Origin: a virus
Virus record (IMG/VR): IMGVR_UViG_3300021420_000043
Location: 1 to 54,541 of that record
Length of the DNA stretch: 54,541 bases
Reading direction: 5' to 3' (one strand)
Shown: positions 48,771-54,541 of the stretch, one piece after another
How positions within the stretch are numbered: position 1 is the first letter of the stretch
How the letters are laid out: the number at the start of each line of letters is the position of its first letter
Notes under the pieces: generated by a model
What the model saw: the letters and a program-made list of their open reading frames with translations, nothing else
Told to the model about the DNA's origin: nothing
Databases searched by the model: none
Position numbers and translations under genes: made by a program

Positions 48771-49046
48771 TCAACGGTTGGGCTTTCTCAGATAGGTGTG
48801 TTCCAGTTCGGCCATGGCATTCAGCACGGTCTGTATCTCGCGCTGGCCGACGCCGGAGGCGTGGTGCAGCAAGATCACCAGCGCCTTGTCGGTCAAACGG
48901 CCGGCGCGCAGCTTGCGCATGCCATTCGCAATAGCGACGATGCTGTCGGCGATCACCTCGGTCGGCATCGGCTCCGCTTGGGAGCCTTGCAAATGCCGGG
49001 CGATCGTTGCCTTATCATCTGCGTTTTGTTTTGGTAGTTTGATCAT
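48771..49046 (-). CDS. Small helical protein, 91 aa
   Basis: ATG 49046: MIKLPKQNADDKATIARHLQ, then VIADSIVAIANGMRKLRAGR and LTDKALVILLHHASGVGQRE, a helical, DNA-binding-like arrangement (HTH-like ALVILLHHASGVGQREIQ). Overlaps the winged-helix gene by four bases. Possibly a regulator. Confidence 0.5.
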   Translation of the reverse strand: MIKLPKQNADDKATIARHLQGSQAEPMPTEVIADSIVAIANGMRKLRAGRLTDKALVILLHHASGVGQREIQTVLNAMAELEHTYLRKPNR

Positions 49047-49420
49047 TGCACCGCCTCGATGCCGCCGACCATGTCGCCAGTAGCGCACTTGACGCACAGC
49101 CGATTGTGGATGCCATGTGAGGGGAACGGTTTGCCGCAGCACAGGCATGACCGCGTCGTGGTCTTTGACTTGGCGCTATCTTCCGCATCGACCAGCGCCT
49201 GGTCGGCGTCTGAATGCTCCGGCGCCAGAACGTAGACCTTGACCAAGCCTGCGGCGGTTCTGATCCGCCTGTCAGTCACCAGCAGCGCGCCGGCATTGAT
49301 CATCCGCGTCATGGTCGAGATGACAGCGTTCGGCTCGGCGTCAATGAATGCGACCAGGTCAGCACGCGTCGCCGATCGGTGACGGTGCAGGTAACGCTTG
49401 ATCTTGTCGGCGATGATCAT
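49043..49420 (-). CDS. Winged-helix plus zinc-ribbon protein, 125 aa
   Basis: Residues 1-65 are a winged-helix (MIIADKIKRYLHRHRSATRA, DLVAFIDAEPNAVISTMTRM, INAGALLVTDRRIRTAAG) and residues 90-118 hold CLCCGKPFPSHGIHNRLCVK with four Cys in CxxC pairs, a zinc ribbon. Putative transcription regulator. Four-base overlaps with both neighbours. Confidence 0.6.
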   Translation of the reverse strand: MIIADKIKRYLHRHRSATRADLVAFIDAEPNAVISTMTRMINAGALLVTDRRIRTAAGLVKVYVLAPEHSDADQALVDAEDSAKSKTTTRSCLCCGKPFPSHGIHNRLCVKCATGDMVGGIEAVQ

Positions 49421-49421
49421 A

Positions 49422-49769
49422 TCAGTCCCATCGCATCATGGAGCGCAGGTCTTTTTGCACCGACGTGACATTGAATTTATGGCGCACCGCGGCACCAAGA
49501 TCGATGCTATACAAGACGGCGCATCGATCGGCGCAGATCACAGTGTCTGCCAATTCCTCTGCCAGCCGGTCCAGCAAGTCGGCTTCCGAAAACTTGACCA
49601 GGCCGGCAAAACCGCGCCGTATCAGTTCCAGCTTCTTGATGACGTTCTGCGCCTCGCCGCATTCGCCGCCCATTTCCAAGCCGCGGAACGCCGCGTCGGT
49701 TCTGTTGCCCTCGTTCAGTTCCTCTGAGCGCTCGATTACGGCGTCGCGCAACGCCTCGAATGTGGTCAT
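49422..49769 (-). CDS. MazG-like nucleotide pyrophosphohydrolase, 115 aa
   Basis: ALRDAVIERSEELNE, RGLEMGGECGEAQNVIKKLE and EELADTVICADRCAVLYSI: the ExxE and ExxD acidic pairs of all-alpha NTP pyrophosphatases (MazG/dUTPase superfamily), though the second Glu of the first pair is in GECGEA. This class hydrolyses NTPs or dNTPs, and phage MazG proteins have been linked to (p)ppGpp lowering. Short, single-domain. Coupled to the next gene by four-base overlap. Confidence 0.65.
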   Translation of the reverse strand: MTTFEALRDAVIERSEELNEGNRTDAAFRGLEMGGECGEAQNVIKKLELIRRGFAGLVKFSEADLLDRLAEELADTVICADRCAVLYSIDLGAAVRHKFNVTSVQKDLRSMMRWD

Positions 49770-49906
49770 CCTCGCACTCCCAACGCCAGCAGCATCGTGG
49801 CGATACCGATCAGCAAAGCGTCAATGCCCGCGGTATCCTTGTTGTGCGGCGGCGCCAGCGCAATGAACAGAATGAAAGCGCCGGCTATGATCGACACCGT
49901 ACCCAT
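49766..49906 (-). CDS. Small membrane protein, 46 aa
   Basis: ATG 49906: MGTVSIIAGAFILFIALAPP, then a second hydrophobic run IGIATMLLALGVRG. Two short membrane helices. Overlaps MazG by four bases. Unknown. Confidence 0.45.
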   Translation of the reverse strand: MGTVSIIAGAFILFIALAPPHNKDTAGIDALLIGIATMLLALGVRG

Positions 49907-49920
49907 TATGCGTGATCCTT

Positions 49921-50028
49921 TCAGTGCGCCAGCGGCGCCAGCGCCGCAGCGATCTTGTTCAACGCACCAACGACATCGGTAAGCGTCAGCCAGATGAGAA
50001 ACAACAGAACATTACGAGCGAAGGCCAT
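49921..50028 (-). CDS. Membrane microprotein, 35 aa
   Basis: ATG 50028: MAFARNVLLFLIWLTLTDVV, one membrane helix with an Ala-rich end. ATGA overlap with the gene before it. Probably real; unknown role. Confidence 0.4.
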   Translation of the reverse strand: MAFARNVLLFLIWLTLTDVVGALNKIAAALAPLAH

Positions 50029-50264
50029 CACCGCACTCCGGAGTCCTGCAGGATATCGACCAGGTCGCGCATGTCGCCGTTGCGATCCAGCAACACGACA
50101 CCGTCATCGGCATCGTCATCGACGTGCGCCACGGTCATATCGACCGCGTCCTGTTCAGTGTGCATGCGTTGCGACCAATCGCGCAGATAGCCGCGCCAGA
50201 TGTCGGCATGCGCTTCACGCCAAGTCTGCAACGTCTTGCTCCATTTGCTCTTGCTCATCACCAT
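50028..50264 (-). CDS. Acidic small protein, 78 aa
   Basis: ATG 50264 overlaps the TGA of the previous gene (TGATG). MVMSKSKWSKTLQTWREAHA, DIWRGYLRDWSQRMHTEQDA then an Asp-rich tail (AHVDDDADDGVVLLDRNGDM). Helical then acidic. Unknown; possibly an anti-host factor. Confidence 0.5.
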   Translation of the reverse strand: MVMSKSKWSKTLQTWREAHADIWRGYLRDWSQRMHTEQDAVDMTVAHVDDDADDGVVLLDRNGDMRDLVDILQDSGVR

Positions 50265-50428
50265 CACGCACCGAATGCCACTGTGACGAAACACCATGCC
50301 GCGATCACCAGAACAATGACGGCCACCGCAATCGCCATGCGGCGCAGCCGGCGCTGGCGCCGAGTTTCGGTGTCTTGAAACTCAGCCCAACTGATTGAAC
50401 GGTTCTTTGGTTGGATCGTCGCGATCAT
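50264..50428 (-). CDS. Small membrane protein, 54 aa
   Basis: ATG 50428: MIATIQPKNRSISWAEFQDT, charged segment (RRQRRLRR), then MAIAVAVIVLVIAAWCFVTV membrane helix. N-in tail-anchored topology. Overlaps both neighbours. Confidence 0.5.
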   Translation of the reverse strand: MIATIQPKNRSISWAEFQDTETRRQRRLRRMAIAVAVIVLVIAAWCFVTVAFGA

Positions 50429-50525
50429 CGGGCGGTTTGGCTTTCTTGACTGGCGACACCGCAAAGGGACAGAACAGTTCGGCCATGGCTTGCAACGTTG
50501 CGAGCCATGCGGCATAACCAAGCAT
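50382..50525 (-). CDS. Small protein, 47 aa
   Basis: ATG 50525 overlaps the stop of the 121-residue gene (TGATG): MLGYAAWLATLQAMAELFCP then a basic/acidic tail (PPDDRDDPTKEP). Short hydrophobic N-terminus. A start at 50564 is possible but would overlap more. Overlaps the next gene by 46 bases. Confidence 0.4.
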   Translation of the reverse strand: MLGYAAWLATLQAMAELFCPFAVSPVKKAKPPDDRDDPTKEPFNQLG

Positions 50526-50890
50526 CACGCGTCCGCATGCGCTGGACAGGTCAAGCTTTCCCATATCTGCACCAAGCCGCGATGATGCTCGGGACGCGTG
50601 GCGAGTTTGGTCTCGGGGAACGATTGCGTCTTGCGGCAGATCATGGCTTTGGCGGCACGGCGAAAGATGCTGCCCATGGCGCGGCTTTCCGGCGTCACCA
50701 TGTGCTGGGCGTCAAGCACGGCCGTGACATCTTCCGACGTGAAATAGCGCATGCGCTTGGCGACGGTGCGCAGCGCATGATCGGCGGCCTTGGTCCATTC
50801 CGGATCAACGCCGGCATCGACTTGCGCCATGCCGGAAGCCTTGGCGTCATCGCCGGCCGTCAAGCCGTGGTGTGCGTCGCGAAAATTCAT
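50525..50890 (-). CDS. Conserved-looking phage protein, 121 aa
   Basis: MNFRDAHHGLTAGDDAKASG, WTKAADHALRTVAKRMRYFT, SEDVTAVLDAQHMVTPESRA and MGSIFRRAAKAMICRKTQSF. A helix, FTSEDV-type wing, and RAMGxxxRRAxKxGxI block, resembling a winged-helix family common in actinophages. Possible DNA-binding role. Four-base overlap with the Nudix gene. Confidence 0.5.
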   Translation of the reverse strand: MNFRDAHHGLTAGDDAKASGMAQVDAGVDPEWTKAADHALRTVAKRMRYFTSEDVTAVLDAQHMVTPESRAMGSIFRRAAKAMICRKTQSFPETKLATRPEHHRGLVQIWESLTCPAHADA

Positions 50891-51618
50891 GACGCGACCT
50901 CCGCGACTCTGTGCGTGGCGTCGGCCGTAACGAACATCGGGCCGCGATCGAGGAAGGCGAGCGGGACAAGCCAGCGCAGGTCTGCCAGCACGTTGGGCCG
51001 CGACAGGATGTCCGACAGATGCACGATCACCGTTTCATCGCCGCTATCGATCAGGATGCCTTCCCCGATCGGCAGGCTTTCGGTCATCGCCGCGTAGCAA
51101 TGGATGACCGAGCACGGATTGGGCTTGAGCGTCGCGAAACCGTGCCAGCCCGACTCCGGCTGTGCCGCGACGATTTCTTCCTCCCATTCGCGCGCCATGG
51201 CGTCGTCGGGGTGTTCGTCGCGCTCGACCTTGCCGCCAACGCCGTTGAGCAGGCCGCGCTGGAACACGGGCCGCAGCTTGCGCAGCAACAGAACGCGCGT
51301 CGTGGAACGCTCCATCACAAAGCCAACCGCGTAATGCTGGGCTTCCGGCGCGATGGCTGCGGGCGGCTCCGGTCTCTGTGGCGTGTCCGGTTGAACGTGC
51401 AAGTCGAGATCAGCCAAGACATCGTCATTATCGAAATCATAACAACGCGAGCGCGGAGGCGTGAACTCGTTGTCCGGCAGATGCGCCGGCTGATCGCCAT
51501 ACAAGGCTTGGTCGCTCAGATCAGCGCCGACCTCAATCGCCGGATGATCGACACCGTCAACCGTCAGGATGTTGCGACGCGCGCCGTTAGCTTTGCGTTT
51601 GACTTTGCGCTTGGTCAT
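50887..51618 (-). CDS. Nudix hydrolase with N-terminal extension, 243 aa
   Basis: ATG 51618 (MTKRKVKRKANGARRNILTV). Residues 1-100 are basic and Pro-rich. The Nudix box GKVERDEHPDDAMAREWEEE near residue 148 fits Gx5Ex7REUxEExGU. Substrate unknown: (deoxy)NTP, ADP-ribose, RNA cap or alarmone. Overlaps neighbours by four bases. With MazG and SLOG it forms a nucleotide-handling group in this operon. Confidence 0.75.
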   Translation of the reverse strand: MTKRKVKRKANGARRNILTVDGVDHPAIEVGADLSDQALYGDQPAHLPDNEFTPPRSRCYDFDNDDVLADLDLHVQPDTPQRPEPPAAIAPEAQHYAVGFVMERSTTRVLLLRKLRPVFQRGLLNGVGGKVERDEHPDDAMAREWEEEIVAAQPESGWHGFATLKPNPCSVIHCYAAMTESLPIGEGILIDSGDETVIVHLSDILSRPNVLADLRWLVPLAFLDRGPMFVTADATHRVAEVAS

Positions 51619-52124
51619 GACGCGGCGCTCCAATGGAACGGAGCCTCGCCGGGCTTGGCTTGCACCTCGATATGAACGGGCCGATCCAGGCAGACGATAT
51701 GGCCGACGTTGTAAATGTCGGTGATGTAGTGCCAGTTGCCGCGGACCACCAGCGACACCGCATCCTCGATCTCGATCTCGATCTCATCACCGTCACTGTC
51801 GAGGAAACCGGGATAGCTGTAATACCGCGCCGCTTCATGGCTGAGATCGAGCGCGATCGGCGTGACGCGAGGTGGCAAGCCTTGCTGCAAAAAGCCTTGC
51901 TGCAGATCGGACAAGCCTGCCACGAATTCGCTGTAAGCAGGCGCTTGGCGCGGCTCATCGCCGCTTTCAGCGTCGCTGAAATGATCGGCGGACTCATGTG
52001 CGCAGGCCGCCGTGGCACCGGACTTGTCCGGCCGCATCGCGCCGTCCGCATCCACGTTCCACAACGTGCCGTCAACCGGAATGCAGGGATGCTCGACATC
52101 CATTTCGCAAAGCTGACATTTCAT
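51615..52124 (-). CDS. Hypothetical acidic protein, 169 aa
   Basis: MKCQLCEMDVEHPCIPVDGT with a Cys triad, then an acidic middle (SADHFSDAESGDEP), helices and a beta-rich C-terminus (DGDEIEIEIEDAVSLVVRGN). May bind zinc at the N-terminus. Coupled to the Nudix gene by overlap. Unknown. Confidence 0.5.
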   Translation of the reverse strand: MKCQLCEMDVEHPCIPVDGTLWNVDADGAMRPDKSGATAACAHESADHFSDAESGDEPRQAPAYSEFVAGLSDLQQGFLQQGLPPRVTPIALDLSHEAARYYSYPGFLDSDGDEIEIEIEDAVSLVVRGNWHYITDIYNVGHIVCLDRPVHIEVQAKPGEAPFHWSAAS

Positions 52125-52283
52125 AAGCGCGACTCCGTTCGGGTAAGGGAACCAACTTTTGTTTTTTTAGATCATTCCCGCGTGTACGCCTTACGCTGAT
52201 CGCGGGCAACAAGGTGCTTGAGTTAGACCGGTTACGCAAAGGTCAGAACACATTGATCATCGGCCGAAATTCTCTTGTAGTTA
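52125..52283. other. Non-coding gap with 6-bp hairpin
   Basis: 159 bases. CCCGCG (52177-52182) and CGCGGG (52201-52206) form a GC stem in the leftward transcript; a TTTTTTT run (about 52162-52168) lies on the plus strand beyond it. It could be an attenuator or internal promoter region. No gene seen. Confidence 0.35.
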
Positions 52284-52466
52284 CTACGCGCGCAACGCGC
52301 GCAAGGCAGGCTCGATGACAAGGCCGCGAGACTCCTCTGCGGTCTGCGGACAATCTGGTGCCCAGCAAACGAACGGAGTTCCATCGCCAAGATCGCGACA
52401 GCACGGCTTCTCGACTGGGTGTTTCAATATGTCGGTCTGCCAGGAAGGTGAGGTATCCAGCATCAT
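52284..52466 (-). CDS. Small protein, 60 aa
   Basis: MMLDTSPSWQTDILKHPVEK, then PCCRDLGDGTPFVCWAPDCP. Four Cys. AAGGA is seven bases upstream. Zinc-binding possible. Unknown. Confidence 0.45.
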   Translation of the reverse strand: MMLDTSPSWQTDILKHPVEKPCCRDLGDGTPFVCWAPDCPQTAEESRGLVIEPALRALRA

Positions 52467-52553
52467 GAGATGTCCTTTCCAGCCGAGAGACCGGACTCGG
52501 TCACCGTTGCGCCGCGTTATCGAATAACGTTTGTTCTGTCATGGTCTACATCC

Positions 52554-52910
52554 TTATGACTGCACCGTGAGAGGGTGGGGCGGTCCCCAAGTTCCGGGAA
52601 CCGGGACGCCGACCTGACCGCCCGTGCTGGTATGGCCCATGTCCAGGGCCTGGAATTTGTTGGACGCCACATCAGCCGGCATCGCCAAAAACTTCTTGCC
52701 GTCAAAAATCAGATTGACGATCTGACCATGGATGAAACGCCGGGCCATCAGCGGCGCGCCGTTGGGCTGCACAACATCGAACGTGCCGAACCATGTAGTC
52801 AGCGTGACGCGGGGCACAGGCGCAACCAATCGCCTGATCGCTTCCGGTGCCAACATCCCGGCTGCGAACACGCCGGCCAGACCAGCCATGAAACCACGGC
52901 GCGTCGTCAT
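52554..52910 (-). CDS. Tat-leader exported protein, 118 aa
   Basis: MTTRRGFMAGLAGVFAAGML is a twin-arginine signal (TTRRGF). The mature part is beta-rich: VTLTTWFGTFDVVQPNGAPL, RRFIHGQIVNLIFDGKKFLA. Resembles the Tat-exported gene at 38135 in leader only. It may be a periplasmic superinfection-exclusion or adsorption factor. Ends 50 bases before the next small gene. Confidence 0.55.
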   Translation of the reverse strand: MTTRRGFMAGLAGVFAAGMLAPEAIRRLVAPVPRVTLTTWFGTFDVVQPNGAPLMARRFIHGQIVNLIFDGKKFLAMPADVASNKFQALDMGHTSTGGQVGVPVPGTWGPPHPLTVQS

Positions 52911-53140
52911 GCCGACACCAATTCGATCACGCCATTACTGCCGGGCAAATCGTCAGGCACGGTCAAAACGGTAATGATCACATCGCGACTGTCGGGATCA
53001 TGACGGACAGATACGGCACCGACTTGGCCGCCGATCAAAACACCGTTGAATAGCCGATCAAGCTCATTCCGAAATTGCTTCACAGGCATGCCGACCGAGT
53101 CGATCGCAAACCGCGCAATCCGATCCAGACGAGTCCTCAT
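52907..53140 (-). CDS. Small protein, 77 aa
   Basis: MRTRLDRIARFAIDSVGMPV, then helix and strands ending GSNGVIELVSA. Follows a TGATGA junction with an 18-codon frame upstream. Four-base overlap with the Tat-exported gene. Unknown. Confidence 0.5.
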   Translation of the reverse strand: MRTRLDRIARFAIDSVGMPVKQFRNELDRLFNGVLIGGQVGAVSVRHDPDSRDVIITVLTVPDDLPGSNGVIELVSA

Positions 53141-53196
53141 CATGGTGCAAACTCATTGAGCCAACGATGAAACTGATCGAGCCAGCGCCGTATCAT
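53140..53196 (-). CDS. Possible 18-aa microprotein
   Basis: ATG 53196 overlaps the previous stop, and its TGA overlaps the next ATG region. MIRRWLDQFHRWLNEFAP is amphipathic with aromatic residues on one face. GAGG lies eight bases upstream. Short, so uncertain, but overlap at both ends matches the coupled style of the operon. Confidence 0.3.
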   Translation of the reverse strand: MIRRWLDQFHRWLNEFAP

Positions 53197-53414
53197 CGGA
53201 ATGCCTCGCGAGGCTTGGCGATATAGCGCGGCGCCGTGATGGTATAGGTGTGTTTCACGTCGTCATGAACCATGGCCACCCTGATCGCCTCGTTGTGCGG
53301 ATCGATGACGCGAGCCGTGACCGGACCTGGCGATAGCTTTGGTTCGTCGCGGCGCAACTGCTTGATCCGTTCCACAGCATCGTCCAAATCGCTATCGCGC
53401 ACCGTGATGATCAT
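53193..53414 (-). CDS. Small protein, 73 aa
   Basis: ATG 53414: MIITVRDSDLDDAVERIKQL, then beta strands (TARVIDPHNEAIRVAMVHDD). Alpha/beta. Four-base overlap with the gene before it. Unknown. Confidence 0.5.
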   Translation of the reverse strand: MIITVRDSDLDDAVERIKQLRRDEPKLSPGPVTARVIDPHNEAIRVAMVHDDVKHTYTITAPRYIAKPREAFR

Positions 53415-53674
53415 GGCACCGTACCGTGTTGTTCTCGATATGCGATGATGAAAGGATCGCGCGGATTCCAGATCGCCTCGCCGCGCGCCGGCCACGGCAA
53501 ATAGCTGCCGTCTTTCACATTGCGGATGGCGCGGTTCGGGATGTGATAGCGACCAGCCGCGTTGCCGCTGTTCACGCTGATGGCGCCGCCACGCCGCACC
53601 TTCAAATCAGTGCCGCGCTTCCAACGCGAAATAGGAATACGGATCGGCGGGCCGTAGTTGATGATCTCGGTCAT
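53411..53674 (-). CDS. Small protein, 87 aa
   Basis: ATG 53674: MTEIINYGPPIRIPISRWKR, then RRGGAISVNSGNAAGRYHIP, and a Trp/Pro-rich end (SYLPWPARGEAIWNPRDPF). Basic and beta-rich, OB-like. Overlaps neighbours by four bases. Confidence 0.5.
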   Translation of the reverse strand: MTEIINYGPPIRIPISRWKRGTDLKVRRGGAISVNSGNAAGRYHIPNRAIRNVKDGSYLPWPARGEAIWNPRDPFIIAYREQHGTVP

Positions 53675-53859
53675 GACCGGTCCCGGTAGCGTTGCTGTTG
53701 CGCTGCGAAATTGTCGGCGACGGCTTGGCCCGGTGCCGATCGCATCGGCTGGCCCTGGATCACCCGCGTCGTGCAGCGCAGACACAGCCCGTTGTCGGCC
53801 GCGCCGCTACTGCCGCACTCGGCACACTTGCGATCGAGATCACCGGTTACGGATGACAT
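53671..53859 (-). CDS. Small zinc-ribbon-like protein, 62 aa
   Basis: MSSVTGDLDRKCAECGSSGA, ADNGLCLRCTTRV: two CxxC pairs 14 residues apart, then a polar tail (AAQQQRYRDRS). Small zinc-binding phage protein. Overlaps the next start. Confidence 0.55.
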   Translation of the reverse strand: MSSVTGDLDRKCAECGSSGAADNGLCLRCTTRVIQGQPMRSAPGQAVADNFAAQQQRYRDRS

Positions 53860-54032
53860 CAGGCGCGCTCCGGATCGTGCGCGTCTGCATTGTTGTCGCC
53901 TTCACAGCAATAGGCGATGCCGCTGCCTTGACAGCGCGGGCACGGCACGGTCTGCCTGCGGCGACCGTCGCGGTAGTACGTATCATCAGAGACTTTGAAC
54001 GTGCCGTCGCCGTCGCATTGCGGACAGATCAT
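53859..54032 (-). CDS. DnaJ-type zinc-finger microprotein, 57 aa
   Basis: ATG 54032 with GGGAG eight bases upstream. MICPQCDGDGTFKVSDDT and PCPRCQGSGIAYCC hold two CxxCxGxG motifs as in the DnaJ central zinc domain, without J domain. May bind protein or single-stranded nucleic acid. Another small Cys-rich member of this operon. Confidence 0.6.
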   Translation of the reverse strand: MICPQCDGDGTFKVSDDTYYRDGRRRQTVPCPRCQGSGIAYCCEGDNNADAHDPERA

Positions 54033-54238
54033 TGCCGAGACTCCCATGCCACCATGGCGTCGCTCATTTCATCGATCTGGCTTTGCAGCGCGTCGCGCAT
54101 GGCCTGGCGGATCAGCGGATCGATGTTGCTGCGCTGATCGGCCTGGGCGTCCGGCTGCGCCAGTAGCTCCATCCGAAATTGCTCGATCCAGTGCTTTGTG
54201 ATCTGGTACTGGCGCTCGCTTCTGATGTTTTGCTGCAT
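54029..54238 (-). CDS. Small helical protein, 69 aa
   Basis: ATG 54238: MQQNIRSERQYQITKHWIEQ, then FRMELLAQPDAQADQRSNID and helices to MVAWESRQ. It overlaps the 87-codon frame at 54069-54332 by about 170 bases in another frame. It may start within that gene (coupling) or be its true C-terminus after a +1 shift near 54238. Confidence 0.45.
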   Translation of the reverse strand: MQQNIRSERQYQITKHWIEQFRMELLAQPDAQADQRSNIDPLIRQAMRDALQSQIDEMSDAMVAWESRQ

Positions 54239-54332
54239 CGCGCTTGCCCTTGGCCTGCCGCTTTTCATTCTCGACAGCCTGGTCGATGCGCATCTGCGCC
54301 AAGGCGTCGAGTTTCGGGGTCGGGTTGGCCAT
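54069..54332 (-). CDS. First gene of the leftward early operon, 87 aa (frame may shift)
   Basis: ATG 54332: MANPTPKLDALAQMRIDQAV, then a charged helix (NEKRQAKGKRDAAKHQKR). After about residue 50 the frame turns into low-complexity GATGAAGRPGRSAQQHR, while the overlapping frame of the 54029-54238 gene becomes coding-like. Probably one helical protein split by a frameshift or a pair of overlapping genes. The promoter-like element touches its start codon, so the transcript may be leaderless. Confidence 0.45.
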   Translation of the reverse strand: MANPTPKLDALAQMRIDQAVENEKRQAKGKRDAAKHQKRAPVPDHKALDRAISDGATGAAGRPGRSAQQHRSADPPGHARRAAKPDR

Positions 54333-54352
54333 ACGGTTATTTATACGTACCC
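54332..54352 (-). promoter_or_regulatory. Conserved -10-type element, copy 3
   Basis: Leftward sequence GGTACGTATAAATAACCG with TATAAA, the same block as at 36784 and 43396. TTGACG lies 18 bases upstream, giving a good sigma70 pair. Because the ATG at 54332 follows within about ten bases, transcription would start at or next to the start codon. Confidence 0.55.
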
Positions 54353-54473
54353 AAGTGCTGCCGCGTCAACGCACAGATGAATTAAATCGTTCATTTCACA
54401 GGGTATTTCACCGGCCTTTATGCCCCTTGATTACTTAGCCCAAGTGGCTTACATGTGGACCATGGGAGATACC

Positions 54474-54541
54474 ATGACCACGCACCCGCACTGGACCGAA
54501 ATCACCGACCTGCCGGCGTTCCTGCGACTCGATACGCCAGA
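54474..54541 (+). CDS. Rightward gene, 5' end only
   Basis: ATG 54474 has GGGAG upstream. Visible part MTTHPHWTEITDLPAFLRLD then runs off the window. It is divergent from the long leftward operon. Too short to identify. Confidence 0.4.
   Translation, partial: MTTHPHWTEITDLPAFLRLDTP

Noticed and set aside
52501-52542. 13-codon frame MTEQTLFDNAAQR
   Set aside because: Too short to support; no neighbour overlap like the other microproteins.
1-54541. CRISPR array
   Set aside because: No evenly spaced direct repeats with unique spacers were found; the clustered repeats are protein-coding or leader repeats.

Overview
This window looks like about 54.5 kb of a tailed bacteriophage (or prophage-like) genome with a contractile tail. 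It has a tail sheath start at the left edge, small and large terminase subunits, an HK97-type portal, a MuF-type head protein, a capsid maturation protease, a major capsid protein, a set of head-tail connectors and a large fibre cluster. It is GC-rich, uses few TAG stops, and has abundant Shine-Dalgarno sites, Tat-type leaders and a DUF3309-like microprotein. These points suggest an alphaproteobacterial (probably Rhizobiales) host, but that is inference. No integrase, replication or polymerase gene, tail tube, tape measure or baseplate gene lies in the window, so the genome extends beyond both ends.

Layout. (1) 1-16.4 kb, leftward: morphogenesis. In transcription order: a ParA-like ATPase, a small protein, portal, a long MuF-type protein split by a frameshift, a Gly/Ala/Thr-rich structural protein, an acidic protein, protease/scaffold, major capsid protein, adaptor and neck proteins, tail sheath. 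An HNH endonuclease gene sits in the opposite orientation against the sheath start. A rightward 73-codon gene with its own promoter sits against the 3' end of the MuF gene. (2) 16.4-21.8 kb, leftward: small membrane, secreted and lipoprotein genes including a holin-like protein and a papain-like protein. This is probably the lysis region. One lipoprotein gene carries an in-frame amber codon. (3) 21.8-33.5 kb, leftward: fibre/adsorption cluster with two giant proteins built from a degenerate ~21-residue repeat, a beta-helix spike and two further fibre-like proteins. (4) 33.5-34.5 kb: a second HNH gene, a phage-encoded initiator-type tRNA, a small rightward gene and a strong terminator. (5) 34.5-36.7 kb, leftward: TerL and TerS. 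(6) 36.8-41.9 kb, rightward: radical SAM enzyme, then many small accessory genes and a methyltransferase-fold protein. (7) 41.9-43.4 kb, leftward: a methyltransferase-fold/ParB-like pair. (8) 43.5-45.0 kb, rightward small genes. (9) 45.0-54.3 kb, leftward: a dense early-type operon of about 30 tiny genes, mostly linked by ATGA or TGATG overlaps, including SLOG/YspA, MazG-like and Nudix proteins and zinc-ribbon proteins. (10) A new rightward gene starts at 54474.

Regulation. A conserved element around GTGCGTATAATTAACCG occurs three times, each in a divergent intergenic region at about 36.8, 43.4 and 54.34 kb, and probably marks phage promoters. Clear intrinsic terminators lie at 34393-34421 (leftward) and 41855-41892 (rightward).

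Most notable: the MuF protein carries a JAB/JAMM-like metalloprotease motif, the MuF fold and a C-terminal RelA/SpoT-like region. That is the architecture of a virion-delivered polymorphic toxin, and the independently expressed small gene at its 3' end is a candidate immunity gene.
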